64,000 nt of DNA from Rhodoplanes sp046000175 (GCF_046000175.1 NZ_JBEOMB010000002.1:1-64000), one strand, 5' to 3'. Counted from the stretch's first letter, positions 31,128 through 39,887 are shown. The notes: generated by a model not told the origin, from the sequence alone. Translations and numbers: made by a program.

Positions 31128-31880
31128 ATGTCCCCTCGCCTGCGCGCCGATCGACTGCTGGTCGAGCGCGGCCTGTTCGAGAGCCGCGCCAAGGCCCAGG
31201 CCGCCATCGCGGCCGGCCTCGTCGCGGCCGACGGCGTGCCGGTCGGCAAGCCCTCCGACACGCTTTCGGTCGACGCCGTGATCGCAGCCGCGCCGGCGTA
31301 TCCTTACGTGTCGCGCGGCGCCCTGAAGCTCGCGGCGGCGCTCGACGCGGGCGCGATCGACCCGGCCGGCCGCGTTTGCCTCGACGTCGGCGCCTCGACG
31401 GGCGGCTTCACCGATCTGCTGCTCGGCCGCGGCGCCGCGCAGGTCTACGCGGTCGACGTCGGCCGTGATCAGCTCCACCCCAAGCTGCGTGCCGATCCGC
31501 GCGTCGTCTCGTGCGAGGCGACCGACATCCGCGCGCTGACGCCCGACGCCTTCGACACCGCACCGAGCCTCGTCGTGATCGACGTCAGCTTCATCCCGCT
31601 CGCTCTCGTGCTGCCGGCGGCGCTCGCGCTCGCCGCCCCCGCCTGCGACCTCGTGGTTCTGATAAAACCGCAGTTCGAGGCCGGCCGCGAGCACCTGAAG
31701 AAGGGCATCGTACGGGATCCCGCCGTGCATGACGCCGTGTGCGAAAGCGCCGCGGCACGGGTGCGCGCGCTCGCCTGCCAGGTCCGCACCCTGCTCCCCT
31801 CCCCGATCGCCGGCGGCGACGGCAATCGGGAATTCCTGCTCGTCGCCCGACGCGGCGCGCCGCCCGGAGCCCCGACGTGA
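31128..31880 (+). CDS. tlyA: TlyA-family rRNA (cytidine-2'-O)-methyltransferase
   Basis: S4-domain plus FtsJ-like methyltransferase of 250 residues. The N-terminal S4 RNA-binding domain reads RADRLLVERGLFESRAKAQAAIAAGLV. The Rossmann part has YVSRGALKLAAAL, motif I CLDVGASTGGFTDLLL, VDVGRDQL, and the catalytic Lys region LIKPQFEAGREHLKKGIVRD. TlyA proteins 2'-O-methylate 16S and/or 23S rRNA; some were first called hemolysins. The ATG at 31128 begins the S4 domain. The stop overlaps the next start as GTGA, implying coupled translation. Confidence 0.92.
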   Translation: MSPRLRADRLLVERGLFESRAKAQAAIAAGLVAADGVPVGKPSDTLSVDAVIAAAPAYPYVSRGALKLAAALDAGAIDPAGRVCLDVGASTGGFTDLLLGRGAAQVYAVDVGRDQLHPKLRADPRVVSCEATDIRALTPDAFDTAPSLVVIDVSFIPLALVLPAALALAAPACDLVVLIKPQFEAGREHLKKGIVRDPAVHDAVCESAAARVRALACQVRTLLPSPIAGGDGNREFLLVARRGAPPGAPT

Positions 31881-33115
31881 CCGAGCACCTCACCATCGCG
31901 TCGCTCGGGCGGCGCGGCGACGGCGTCGTCGACGGACCCGCGTTCCCGGTCTACGTGCCCTATGCGCTGCCCGGCGAGACGGTCGCGGCCGAGCCGGTCC
32001 CGGGCCATCCCGACCGCCGCCGGCTGGTGCGGGTCGAGGCCGCGAGCCCGGACCGGATCGTGCCGATCTGCCCGCATTTCGGCGTGTGCGGCGGCTGCGC
32101 CACGCAACACCTCGCCGAGGCGCCCTACCGGACCTGGAAGCGCGAGCTTCTCGTCGAGGCGCTGCGCGCCGCCGGGATCGACGCGCCGGTTGGCGATCTC
32201 GTCGACGCGCATGGCGAGGGCCGTCGCCGCGTCACCCTGCATGCGCGGCGCGGCACCCGCGACATTCTCCAGGTCGGCTTCTCGGCGCAGCGCGCCCACG
32301 AGATCGTGGCGATCGACCGCTGCCCGGTCACGGCGCCCGGCCTGAAGGGCTTCGTCGAGGTCGCCTGGGCGATCGCCGAGGCGCTCGGGCCGGTCAAGAA
32401 GCCGCTCGACATCCAGGTGACGGCGACCGACGACGGCCTTGACGTCGACGTGCGCGGCTCTGGCCCGCTCAATTCCGGCCGCACCGGCGCGCTCGCCGCG
32501 GTCGCCGAAAAGCACCGGCTCGCGCGTCTCACGCGGCACGGCGAGCTGGTCGCCCAAAGGGTCGCGCCGACGATAAGGATCGGGCGGACCGTGGTGGCGC
32601 TGCCGCCCGGCCCGTTCCTGCAGGCGACCGCCGAAGGCGAAGCGACGCTCGCCCGGCTGGTCGAGGCCCATGTCGGGGACGCGAAGAGCGTCGTCGACCT
32701 GTTCGCAGGCCTCGGGCCGTTCACGCTGCGGCTCGCCGAACGCGCGAAGGTGCGGGCCGTCGAGATCGACGCCGCCGCCGTGCAGGCGTTGTCACGCGCC
32801 GCCCAGAACACGTCCGGGCTGAAGCCCGTGACGGCCGAGGCGCGCGACCTGTTCCGCCGGCCGCTGGTCGCGGCGGAGCTGATGAAGGTCGACGCCGTGG
32901 TGCTCGATCCGCCGCGCCAGGGCGCCGAGGCGCAGGCCCGCGCGCTCGCGGCGAGCCGCGTGCCCGTCATCGTCGCGGTGTCGTGCAACAGCGCGACCTT
33001 CGCCCGTGACGCCGCGATCCTGACCGCCGGCGGCTACCGTCTGACCGACGTCACGCCCGTCGACCAGTTCAGGTATTCTTATCACGTCGAGATCGTCGCG
33101 AAGTTCGTGCGGTAG
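31877..33115 (+). CDS. RlmD/RumA-type class I RNA (uracil-5-)methyltransferase
   Basis: SAM-dependent m5U methyltransferase of rRNA or tRNA, 412 residues from the overlapping GTG. An N-terminal TRAM-like domain (LTIASLGRRGDGVVDG) is followed by a Cys cluster CPHFGVCGGCATQH likely to bind [4Fe-4S]. The catalytic domain has the SAM motif VVDLFAGLGPFTLRLA, DAVVLDPPRQGAEAQ and the nucleophile in VAVSCNSATFARD. RlmC, RlmD and TrmA cannot be separated by eye; the dxs-tlyA neighbourhood is typical of the alphaproteobacterial member. Confidence 0.9.
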   Translation: MTEHLTIASLGRRGDGVVDGPAFPVYVPYALPGETVAAEPVPGHPDRRRLVRVEAASPDRIVPICPHFGVCGGCATQHLAEAPYRTWKRELLVEALRAAGIDAPVGDLVDAHGEGRRRVTLHARRGTRDILQVGFSAQRAHEIVAIDRCPVTAPGLKGFVEVAWAIAEALGPVKKPLDIQVTATDDGLDVDVRGSGPLNSGRTGALAAVAEKHRLARLTRHGELVAQRVAPTIRIGRTVVALPPGPFLQATAEGEATLARLVEAHVGDAKSVVDLFAGLGPFTLRLAERAKVRAVEIDAAAVQALSRAAQNTSGLKPVTAEARDLFRRPLVAAELMKVDAVVLDPPRQGAEAQARALAASRVPVIVAVSCNSATFARDAAILTAGGYRLTDVTPVDQFRYSYHVEIVAKFVR

Positions 33116-33150
33116 CTCGCGCGGTTTCCACTGATGCGGCCCCATGCACC

Positions 33151-33230
33151 GCTCATCCCGGCGCAAGCGGGGATCCAGAAGCCGCGTGCCGTGTCGCCCC
33201 TGGGTCCCCCGCCTTCGCGGGGACGAGCGG
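33151..33230. repeat. Interspersed palindromic repeat, family B
   Basis: CTCATCCCGGCGCAAGCGGG then GTGTCGCCCCTGGGTCCC and GCCTTCGCGGGGACGAGCGG. Same arrangement as 6396-6470. It is in the 310-bp gene-free gap 33116-33425. Confidence 0.8.
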
Positions 33231-33297
33231 GCGCCGGCGCGGCTTCTCGAGATCAAGAAGCGCTGAAGGGCGATGACGTGATCAGGCCCTGCCATCG

Positions 33298-33387
33298 TCA
33301 TGGCCGAGCTCGTCCCGGCCATCCACGATCTTCGACCATTCAGCGAAGCGAAAGACGTGGATGCCCGGCACAAGGCCGGGCATGACG
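33298..33387. repeat. Interspersed palindromic repeat, family E
   Basis: GTCATGGCCGAGCTCGTCCC with GGCCATCCACGATCTT, then ACGTGGATGCCCGGCA and AGGCCGGGCATGACGG. The inverted halves frame a short spacer. A second copy is at 58530-58613. It lies just beyond the 3' end of the DUF1194 gene. Confidence 0.8.
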
Positions 33388-33425
33388 GCTGATGACACCG
33401 GGGCGACCCGCGTCTCGAGACCCGC

Positions 33426-34304
33426 CTAATTGAAATCCCGCCCCCAGCGCTGCTGCCACATGCGCTCGCCGATCGTGCAGGAGACCCGGGGGGTCGCGCG
33501 CGGCTCGGTGTCGGCGGCCGGGATCACCCGGACCTCCGGCGTGCGGCCGGCGATCTCCAGCACCAGCTTGGTGCGGGTCGCCTCCTTGAACTGGGTGCGG
33601 TCGCGGATCGGGATCATGAAGGCGGACGGGCCGCCGATCACGCAATCCTCGTAGTAGATGTCGAGCGCCTCGAGATCCATGGTGGCGGCGTTCGGGCGCT
33701 TGAGCACCAGCGGCAGGCCGTTGATGGTGATGCCCTTGGCGACCACCTCGTCGCGGACGTGATCGACCTGGGCGCCCTGGTTGTTGGCCCCGTCCCCCGA
33801 GACGTCGATGACGCGGCGGATGCCGCGCTGGCCGCTGTCCTTGAACAGATCGGCCGAGAACAGGAGCGCCCCGGCGATCGAGGTGCGGTAGGCGCGCCGA
33901 TACGGCGCCTCGGCGATCGACGCCGCGAAGGCCTCGGCGCTGCCGGGACCGTCGACGACGCGCCACGGCACCAGCACCCGCTGGTCGGCCGAGCCCGCCC
34001 ATTCGACATAGGTGACGGCGATCTTGCCGTGCATGCCCTGCTTGAGGGCGGCGAGGAACTCCGGCGAGGTCAGCGCCGACACGTAACCCTCACGCTGCAG
34101 CGCCTGCTCCTCCGGATCCATCGAGTAGGAGATGTCGACGGCCAGCACCAGCTCGACGTCGACGGTCGAGTCGGCCTGCGACTTCGGGAGATCCGCGAGT
34201 CGCACCGCCGGCGCGGCGACGAGTCCCGGCCCGGCGCCCGCCACGACGAGGGCCGCGAGCCCCGCCAGCACCGCCGCCGCAACCGCCGAATACCCCGTGC
34301 GCAT
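33426..34304 (-). CDS. DUF1194 (von Willebrand A-like) exported protein
   Basis: A 292-residue secreted or periplasmic protein. The signal peptide is Ala/Val/Gly-rich (to about residue 32). The body is a VWA-like fold with a metal-ion-dependent adhesion site: VLAVDISYSMD (D-x-S-x-S), a Thr region in YRTSIAGALLFS and the later Asp in RRVIDVSGDGANNQG. The final part contains a Cys pair (YYEDCV, VSCTIGERM). The family is common in Hyphomicrobiales and has no established function; protein-protein or adhesion binding is a guess. Confidence 0.9.
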   Translation of the reverse strand: MRTGYSAVAAAVLAGLAALVVAGAGPGLVAAPAVRLADLPKSQADSTVDVELVLAVDISYSMDPEEQALQREGYVSALTSPEFLAALKQGMHGKIAVTYVEWAGSADQRVLVPWRVVDGPGSAEAFAASIAEAPYRRAYRTSIAGALLFSADLFKDSGQRGIRRVIDVSGDGANNQGAQVDHVRDEVVAKGITINGLPLVLKRPNAATMDLEALDIYYEDCVIGGPSAFMIPIRDRTQFKEATRTKLVLEIAGRTPEVRVIPAADTEPRATPRVSCTIGERMWQQRWGRDFN

Positions 34305-34397
34305 GCCCGTCTCCGCCGTGCCGAGAATCGCAATGCTCTCACGGACGGCGCTGAACCGGAGTTCACGATCGATTTATCGGGCATAAACGGAGGAAGG

Positions 34398-34513
34398 GTC
34401 ATTCCGGAAGCCGCGAAGCGGCTATCCGGAATCCATACGCCCGGTCCAAATTGCTTTCGGAACGCAGGGGTTATGGGTTCCGGGCTCGGCGCTCCGCGCC
34501 GCCCCGGTACGAC
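34398..34513. repeat. Divergent family A palindromic repeat
   Basis: GTCATTCCGGAAGCCGCGAA with GCGGCTATCCGGAATCC opens it and GGGTTCCGGGCTCGGC with GCTCCGCGCCGCCCCGG closes it. It keeps the family A order but has several changes. It fills most of the 225-bp gap before the ribB 3' end. Confidence 0.7.
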
Positions 34514-34529
34514 GGGCGTCGTAAGCCCG

Positions 34530-35660
34530 CTACGCCCCGATCGGCTCGGTGCCGGTGATCTCGATGCCGAAGCCGGCGAGGCCGACATATTTGTGCTCGG
34601 CCGAGGTGAGCAGGCGGATCGAGGTGACGCCGAGATCCTTCAGGATTTGCGCACCGACGCCGATCTCGCGCCACTGCAGGGTGCGGGCCGCCTCGGACTC
34701 GGTCGGAGCGTCGGCGGTCCCGCCACCGTTCCCGTTGACATTCCCGTTCTTGGGCAGGTCCGCGGCCGGCACGCCGACCGTGCCGTCGCGCAGGAAGACC
34801 AGCACGCCGCGGCCCTCCTGCTTGAAGCGCCGCAGCGCCGCGTGGACGGTGGGGGCGCCTCCAAAGGTGTCGCGCAGCAGGTTGTGGCGGTGCAGCCGGG
34901 TCGGCACGTTGCGGCCGTCGCCGATGTCGCCGACCACCAGCGCCATGTGGTGCACGGCCTCGAACGGCGTGACATAGGCATGGCCCTTCAGCGGGCCGAT
35001 CTCGGTCTGCACCGTGAAGGTGGAGATGCGCTCGACCAGCTTGTCGCGCACCTGCCGGTAGGCGATCAGGTCGGCGACCGAGATCGACACGAGCCCGTGC
35101 TTCTGGGCGAAGGTCGCGACCTCGGGGCCGCGCATGACGGTGCCGTCGTCGTTCATCAGCTCGGCCAGCACGCCGACCGGCGGCAGGCCGGCCAGCCGGC
35201 ACATGTCGACGCAGGCCTCGGTGTGGCCGGAGCGCATGAGCACGCCGCCCTCGCGGGCGACCAGCGGAAACACGTGGCCGGGCCGCACGAAGTCGGACGC
35301 GACGGTGTTGTGGTTGGCGAGCGCCCGCACCGTGTTGGTGCGCTCCTCGGCCGAGATGCCGGTGACGAAGCCGCGCTTCACGTCGACCGACACCGTGAAG
35401 GCGGTGCCGAGCGGCGCGTCGTTCGACGCCACCATCGGGTCGAGCCGCAGCCGCCGCGCCTCCTCGGCGGAGAGCGGCGCGCAGACGATGCCCGAGGTGT
35501 GGCGGATCACGAAGGCCATCTTCTCGGGCGTGCACATCGAGGCGGCGACGAACAGATCGCCCTCGTCCTCGCGGTCGTTGTCGTCGGTGACGATCACCAG
35601 CTCGCCCCGCGCGAAGGCGGCGACAGCCGCCTCCACGCGCCTGCTGTTCTCGTTGGTCAT
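34530..35660 (-). CDS. ribB: 3,4-dihydroxy-2-butanone-4-phosphate synthase with degenerate GTP-cyclohydrolase-II-like domain (RibBX type)
   Basis: Riboflavin biosynthesis: ribulose 5-phosphate to DHBP plus formate. Residues 1-205 are a complete RibB, with VTDDNDREDEGDL (metal/substrate acidic loop), RHTSGIVCAPL, FVRPGHVFPL and RSGHTEACVDMCRLAG. Residues 206-376 have the shape of GTP cyclohydrolase II, but the zinc-binding Cys cluster (normally C-x10-C-x-C) is absent: the region reads VPTRLHRHNLLRDTFGG. A Gly/Asn-rich linker (PKNGNVNGNGGG) interrupts it. This domain is therefore probably not a cyclohydrolase. The start overlaps the aroC stop by three bases. Confidence 0.9.
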   Translation of the reverse strand: MTNENSRRVEAAVAAFARGELVIVTDDNDREDEGDLFVAASMCTPEKMAFVIRHTSGIVCAPLSAEEARRLRLDPMVASNDAPLGTAFTVSVDVKRGFVTGISAEERTNTVRALANHNTVASDFVRPGHVFPLVAREGGVLMRSGHTEACVDMCRLAGLPPVGVLAELMNDDGTVMRGPEVATFAQKHGLVSISVADLIAYRQVRDKLVERISTFTVQTEIGPLKGHAYVTPFEAVHHMALVVGDIGDGRNVPTRLHRHNLLRDTFGGAPTVHAALRRFKQEGRGVLVFLRDGTVGVPAADLPKNGNVNGNGGGTADAPTESEAARTLQWREIGVGAQILKDLGVTSIRLLTSAEHKYVGLAGFGIEITGTEPIGA

Positions 35661-36823
35661 TCGCGGACTTTCGTATGAGCGGCGGGGATCTCTTCGGGAG
35701 CCCCGGCAGGGCGCGCGAACGGCCAGGCCGGCGGCGTGCCGACCTGCCCGCGCTGGCGCAGATAATGATCGGCCACCACGCACGCAACCATCGCCTCGGC
35801 GACCGGCACGGCCCGGATGCCGACGCAGGGGTCGTGGCGGCCCTTGGTGAGGATCTCGGTCTCCTCGCCGAAGCGGTTCACGGTCGCCCGCGGCGTCAGG
35901 ATCGAGGAGGTCGGCTTGACGGCAAAGCGGCAGACGAGCGGCTGGCCCGTGGAGATGCCGCCGAGCACGCCGCCGGCGTGATTGGTGAGAAAGCGTGGTG
36001 CGCCGTCGTTGCCGAGGCGCATCTCGTCGGCGTTCTCCTCGCCGGTGAGGGCGGCGGACGCGAAGCCGGCACCGATCTCGACCCCCTTCACGGCGTTGAT
36101 GCCCATCAGGGCGGCGGCGAGGTCCGCGTCGAGCTTGCCGTAGACCGGCGCGCCGAGACCCGGCGGCACCCCCTCGGCGATCACCTCGACCACGGCGCCG
36201 ACCGAGGAGCCGGCCTTGCGCACGTCGTCGAGGAAGTCGGCGAAGACGCGCGCCGCCTCGGCGTCCGGGCAGAAGAACGGGTTCTTGTCGACCTCGTCCC
36301 AGTCCCAGCGGCCGCGATCGATGGTGTGGCGGCCGACCTGGACCAGCGCGGCCCGCACCGAGAACCCCGGCACCACCTTTCGCGCGATCGCGCCGGCCGC
36401 GACCCGCGCCGCCGTCTCGCGCGCCGAGGAGCGGCCGCCGCCGCGATAATCGCGCAGCCCGTACTTCACGTCGTAGGTGTAGTCGGCGTGGCCGGGCCGG
36501 TAGGCGTCCTTGATCGCCCCGTAGTCCTTGCTGCGCTGGTCGGTGTTCTCGATGACGAGCGCGATCGGCGTGCCGGTGGTCACCTGGACGCCGCTCTCCG
36601 GATCCGTGAACACGCCGGAGAGGATCTTCACCGCGTCCGGCTCGCGGCGCTGCGTCGTGAAGCGCGACTGGCCGGGCCGGCGACGATCGAGGAACGCCTG
36701 GATCTCGGCCGCCTCGATCGGAATCCGCGGTGGGCAGCCGTCGACCACGCAGCCGAGCGCCACCCCGTGGCTCTCGCCGAAGGTGGTGACCCGGAACAGA
36801 TGGCCGAAGGTGTTGAACGACAT
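35657..36823 (-). CDS. aroC: Chorismate synthase
   Basis: FMN-dependent conversion of EPSP to chorismate, the end of the shikimate pathway. The 388 residues have all three family signatures: GESHGVALGCVVDGCPP near the N-terminus, the YRGGGRSSARETAARVAAGA loop near 125, and RHDPCVGIRAVPVAEAM near 335. MSFNTFGHLFRVTTFGESHG fixes the start at 36823; the upstream extension of the frame is not homologous. Its TGA overlaps the ribB ATG, so the two are likely co-translated. Confidence 0.95.
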   Translation of the reverse strand: MSFNTFGHLFRVTTFGESHGVALGCVVDGCPPRIPIEAAEIQAFLDRRRPGQSRFTTQRREPDAVKILSGVFTDPESGVQVTTGTPIALVIENTDQRSKDYGAIKDAYRPGHADYTYDVKYGLRDYRGGGRSSARETAARVAAGAIARKVVPGFSVRAALVQVGRHTIDRGRWDWDEVDKNPFFCPDAEAARVFADFLDDVRKAGSSVGAVVEVIAEGVPPGLGAPVYGKLDADLAAALMGINAVKGVEIGAGFASAALTGEENADEMRLGNDGAPRFLTNHAGGVLGGISTGQPLVCRFAVKPTSSILTPRATVNRFGEETEILTKGRHDPCVGIRAVPVAEAMVACVVADHYLRQRGQVGTPPAWPFARPAGAPEEIPAAHTKVRE

Positions 36824-36934
36824 TTTTCTAACGGGGGTCCTGCGCTGCCGGTCTGGTAGCGCGCCGGAACCCCGGGGGTCAAATCGGCCGTCCGGCCGAG
36901 CCGGCAGGCCGGCCCGGAGCACCGGTCGCGGCGG

Positions 36935-37753
36935 CTACTCCTTGACGACGGAGATGTCGGGCGCGTCCGGCCGCTTCATGCCGACGACGTGATAGCCGGC
37001 GTCGACATGATGGATTTCGCCCGTCACGCCTCGCGACATGTCGGACAGGAGATAGACCGAGGTGTCGCCCACCTCGTCGATCGTCACGGTGCGCTTGAGC
37101 GGCGAGTTGTACTCGTTCCACCGCAGGATGTAGCGGAAGTCGCCGATCCCGGCGGCGGCCAGCGTCTTGATCGGGCCGGCCGAGACGGCGTTGACCCGGA
37201 TCGCCTTGGCGCCGAGGTCGGCGGCGAGGTAGCGCACCGACGCCTCGAGGCCCGCCTTGGCGACGCCCATGACGTTGTAGTGCGGCATCCACTTCTCGGC
37301 GCCGTAGTAGGTGAGCGTCAGCAGCGCGCCGCCGTTCGGCATCAGCTTCTCGGCCCGCTGGGCGATCGCCGTGAACGAGTAGCAGCTGATCAGCATCGTC
37401 TTGGTGAAGTTGTCGACCGAGGTGTCGACATAGCGGCCGTCGAGCTCGTCCTTGTCCGAGAAGGCGACGGCATGGACGACGAAGTCGATGGTGCCCCACG
37501 CCTCGGCGGCGGCGGCGAAAACGGCGTCGATGGTCTCGGGCTCGGTGACGTCGCAATGGCCGAGCAGGCGCGCGCCGAGCTCGGCGGCGAGCGGCTCGAC
37601 CCGCTTCTTGAGCACGTCGCCCTGGTAGGTGAAGCCGAGCTCCGCCCCCTGGGCGCGGGCCGCCTTGGCGATCCCCCAGGCGATCGAACGATTGTTGGCA
37701 ACGCCAAAAATGAGCCCGCGCTTGCCGCGCAGGAGCCCTGCAGTATCCGGCAT
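36935..37753 (-). CDS. fabI: Enoyl-[acyl-carrier-protein] reductase (NADH)
   Basis: Last reductive step of fatty-acid elongation. SDR-type, 272 residues: cofactor loop GVANNRSIAWGIA, DVTEPETID, FVVHAVAFSDKDELDGRYVDTS, and the catalytic YYGAEKWMPHYNVMGVAKAGLE with the FabI-specific Tyr-x6-Tyr-x6-Lys-like spacing. The tail LLSDMSRGVTGEIHHVDAGYHVVGM is diagnostic. The ATG at 37753 is the first of the conserved region. FabI is the triclosan/isoniazid-target class. Confidence 0.95.
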   Translation of the reverse strand: MPDTAGLLRGKRGLIFGVANNRSIAWGIAKAARAQGAELGFTYQGDVLKKRVEPLAAELGARLLGHCDVTEPETIDAVFAAAAEAWGTIDFVVHAVAFSDKDELDGRYVDTSVDNFTKTMLISCYSFTAIAQRAEKLMPNGGALLTLTYYGAEKWMPHYNVMGVAKAGLEASVRYLAADLGAKAIRVNAVSAGPIKTLAAAGIGDFRYILRWNEYNSPLKRTVTIDEVGDTSVYLLSDMSRGVTGEIHHVDAGYHVVGMKRPDAPDISVVKE

Positions 37754-37958
37754 GATGATCCTCTGAACCGCCGTGACCGGCGCGGCCGCACCTATGGCAC
37801 GCCGGGCCGGGCGGCGGCAAGGCGGGGCGGACGCCCACGCGGCCCGCCATTGGTTGGATCGTGCGACACGGACTCACCCTCACGCTCCGCGCCCGTCGCA
37901 TCCGGACCGCGCGACCGGTTCCGTCGCGCCTCACAACAACAGCGCCAAGCCTTTACGA

Positions 37959-37972
37959 TGAAAACGTTTTCA
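37959..37972. promoter_or_regulatory. Perfect 14-bp palindrome, LacI-operator-like
   Basis: TGAAAACGTTTTCA with a central CG, the form favoured by LacI-family repressors. It lies 206 bp upstream of fabI and beyond the 3' end of dnaJ, in the 363-bp gene-free gap 37754-38116. No LacI-type gene is in the window. Confidence 0.45.
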
Positions 37973-38036
37973 CCAGACCGAGCCGGACCGGTCGGCAACG
38001 GCGCGGGGGCGATCGGGAACCCCGCGGGCAACGATC

Positions 38037-38089
38037 GGCGGACGCCGGAAACGGATCTTGAAACGGATCTTGGGAAAACGGCGTCCGCC
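38037..38089 (-). repeat. Hairpin with an 11-bp perfect stem and a tandem 12-mer in its loop
   Basis: GGCGGACGCCG (38037-38047) pairs with CGGCGTCCGCC (38079-38089). The 31-nt loop contains GAAACGGATCTT twice, head to tail (38048-38071). It begins 28 bp beyond the stop of the minus-strand DnaJ-like gene, so it could serve as its terminator, but no U-run follows. Confidence 0.75.
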
Positions 38090-38116
38090 CGCGGGCGGAC
38101 GGCCGTCCGGCCCCGC

Positions 38117-39127
38117 TCACTCCATGTCGCGGCGGGGATCGTAGGGCTTGGCGTCGCGCCAGTGGCGCATCAGCTCGTCGAGCTCGATGTCGTGCTCCTT
38201 GGGCAGCACGATGCGGATGCTGGCGAGGAGATCGCCGTTGGTGCCGCCCTTCGCCGGAAGGCCCTTGCCCTTGAGCCGGAAGGTGCGGCCGCTCGACGTG
38301 CCGGGCGGGATGTTCAGCTCGACGGCGCCGTCGAGGGTCGGCACCCGCACCTTGCCGCCCAGGACCGCCTCGTAGAGCGTCACCGGCAGGTCGAGGCGCA
38401 GGTTGGCGCCGTCGCGCTCGAACAGCGGATGCGGCGCGATGGTCACGGTGACGAGCGCGTCGCCGACCGCGCCGGGGCCGGGAAGCCCCTGCCCCTTCAG
38501 GCGAATCTGTTGGCCGTCGACGAGGCCGGCCGGGATCTTGACCTCGACCTCCTTGCCGGTCGGCAGGTGGACGCGCCGGGTGCCGCCCTTGGCGGCCTCG
38601 GCGAGCGTGATGGTGACGGCAGCCTCGACGTCGCGGCCGGCCGGCTGATGCATGTCCTCGGCCTCGAACGGCATTCCGCCGAAGCCGGTGCGGCGGCCGC
38701 CGTGGCCCGCCGCGGCCGCCCCGAACACGTCCTTGAGGATGTCCTCGAAGCCGCCGCCGAAGCCGCGCGCGCCGGCGCCACCGCCGGCGCGCCGAAAGCC
38801 CTCCGGCCCGAACGAGAAGTTCTCGAAATGGGCGCCACCCGGGCCGCCGCCGGCCGCGCCGGCGCCGGGATGGGCGCCGAAACCTTCGAAGCCGTGGAAG
38901 CGCGGCTTGCCCTCGGCGTCGATCTCGCCGCGGTCGAACGCCTTGCGCTTCTTCTCGTCGCCGATGATCTCGTAGGCTTGGTTGATCTCGGCGAAGCGCT
39001 TGGCGCTCTTCGGGTCGTCCTGGTTGGCGTCGGGATGCAGCTTCTTGGCGAGCTTGCGGAACGCGCTCTTGATCGCGGCCGCGTCCGCGGTCCGCGGCAC
39101 CCCGAGGACCTCGTAGGGGTTGCGCAT
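38117..39127 (-). CDS. DnaJ-like co-chaperone without zinc finger (CbpA/type II)
   Basis: Hsp40 co-chaperone stimulating DnaK ATPase. The J domain (residues 3-66) contains the HPD motif in KKLHPDANQDD. A Gly/Phe-rich linker of about 80 residues follows. The substrate-binding C-terminal beta domains (AAVTITLAEAAKGGTRRV, VKIPAGLVDGQQIRLKGQG, LPVTLYEAVLGGKVRVPTLDG, FRLKGKGLPA) complete the 336 residues. The CxxCxGxG zinc centre of type I DnaJ is missing, as in CbpA. The neighbourhood fabI-dnaJ-pdxH is common in Hyphomicrobiales. Confidence 0.93.
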   Translation of the reverse strand: MRNPYEVLGVPRTADAAAIKSAFRKLAKKLHPDANQDDPKSAKRFAEINQAYEIIGDEKKRKAFDRGEIDAEGKPRFHGFEGFGAHPGAGAAGGGPGGAHFENFSFGPEGFRRAGGGAGARGFGGGFEDILKDVFGAAAAGHGGRRTGFGGMPFEAEDMHQPAGRDVEAAVTITLAEAAKGGTRRVHLPTGKEVEVKIPAGLVDGQQIRLKGQGLPGPGAVGDALVTVTIAPHPLFERDGANLRLDLPVTLYEAVLGGKVRVPTLDGAVELNIPPGTSSGRTFRLKGKGLPAKGGTNGDLLASIRIVLPKEHDIELDELMRHWRDAKPYDPRRDME

Positions 39128-39302
39128 GCTCTGAAAACTCCGAAACGCAGGTCGGGCGATTCACCCGTTCGCGGGTAAATGTGGGGGGAATCGCCCCATT
39201 TCGCAACGCGAGGCGGACGTCTCCACGGCGGTTCGACGCGAAGATTCGGGCGCCGATCGACGGGATGGATAACGGCGCGGGGCCGCGCCGGGCGCGCCCG
39301 GC

Positions 39303-39872
39303 TCAGGCTCGCTTCCAGGGCTTCAGCCGCTTCACCTCCCAGCGGCCGTGGCCGGCCCGGCAGGCGCCGCCCTCCAGCCAGGTCTCGGCGCCGTCGCGGA
39401 CATGGCTCGCCAGGAAGTCGCGGCAGGTCCGCCCGTCCTCCCGGTAGGCCGAGGTGATCGGCGTGACGGTGCCGCGCGCGCCGGTCGTCGGGTTCTCCCA
39501 GGACGAGCTCGTGGTGGTGCCGCTCTTGCCGAGCGCCTCGGCGATCGCCGTGCGGGCGAGGGCGAGGTCGGCTTCGCCGGGCAGCGCCGCCTCGGCGGGC
39601 GACCCGGTGCCGGTCGCGCCGATATGGCCGCCGGTCACGGTTCGCGCCCCGAGCGCCCCGGTGGCGGCGAGCTGGTCCTCGTCTTTCCCGCCGAGCGACC
39701 CTAATTGATAGGCACAGCCACTGCCGAGCAGCCCGGTCAGCAGCGCGACGGCGACCCCGACGGCCCATACGCCACGCCGGTGGCGGCCCCCACCACGGCG
39801 GCGTAGGCGACCGGGGCCACCGGGCCTATAAGGCCCGGACCCGACCGTGAAAGCCGGCTGATCGACTGCCAA
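39303..39872 (-). CDS. RT0821/Lpp0805-like surface lipoprotein
   Basis: A probable outer-membrane or periplasmic lipoprotein. The lipobox LLGSGC follows a hydrophobic segment (GVAVALLTGLLG). The C-terminal part (about 80 residues) has the 17-kDa-antigen-like pattern SSSWENPTTGARGTVTPITSAYREDGRTCRDF, ending KPWKRA. The start is unsure: no ATG lies near the signal peptide. I chose the TTG at 39872, which has GGAG six bases upstream and sits 15 bp from the divergent pdxH start. The ATG at 39914 would overlap pdxH. The resulting n-region is long and Arg/Gly-rich. Confidence 0.75.
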   Translation of the reverse strand: MAVDQPAFTVGSGPYRPGGPGRLRRRGGGRHRRGVWAVGVAVALLTGLLGSGCAYQLGSLGGKDEDQLAATGALGARTVTGGHIGATGTGSPAEAALPGEADLALARTAIAEALGKSGTTTSSSWENPTTGARGTVTPITSAYREDGRTCRDFLASHVRDGAETWLEGGACRAGHGRWEVKRLKPWKRA

Positions 39873-39887
39873 GAGGTGCTCCGAACC

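Noticed and set aside
34471..35787. Alternative minus-strand frame of 438 codons over ribB
   Set aside because: Another frame of the same DNA. The ribB frame carries all DHBP-synthase motifs.
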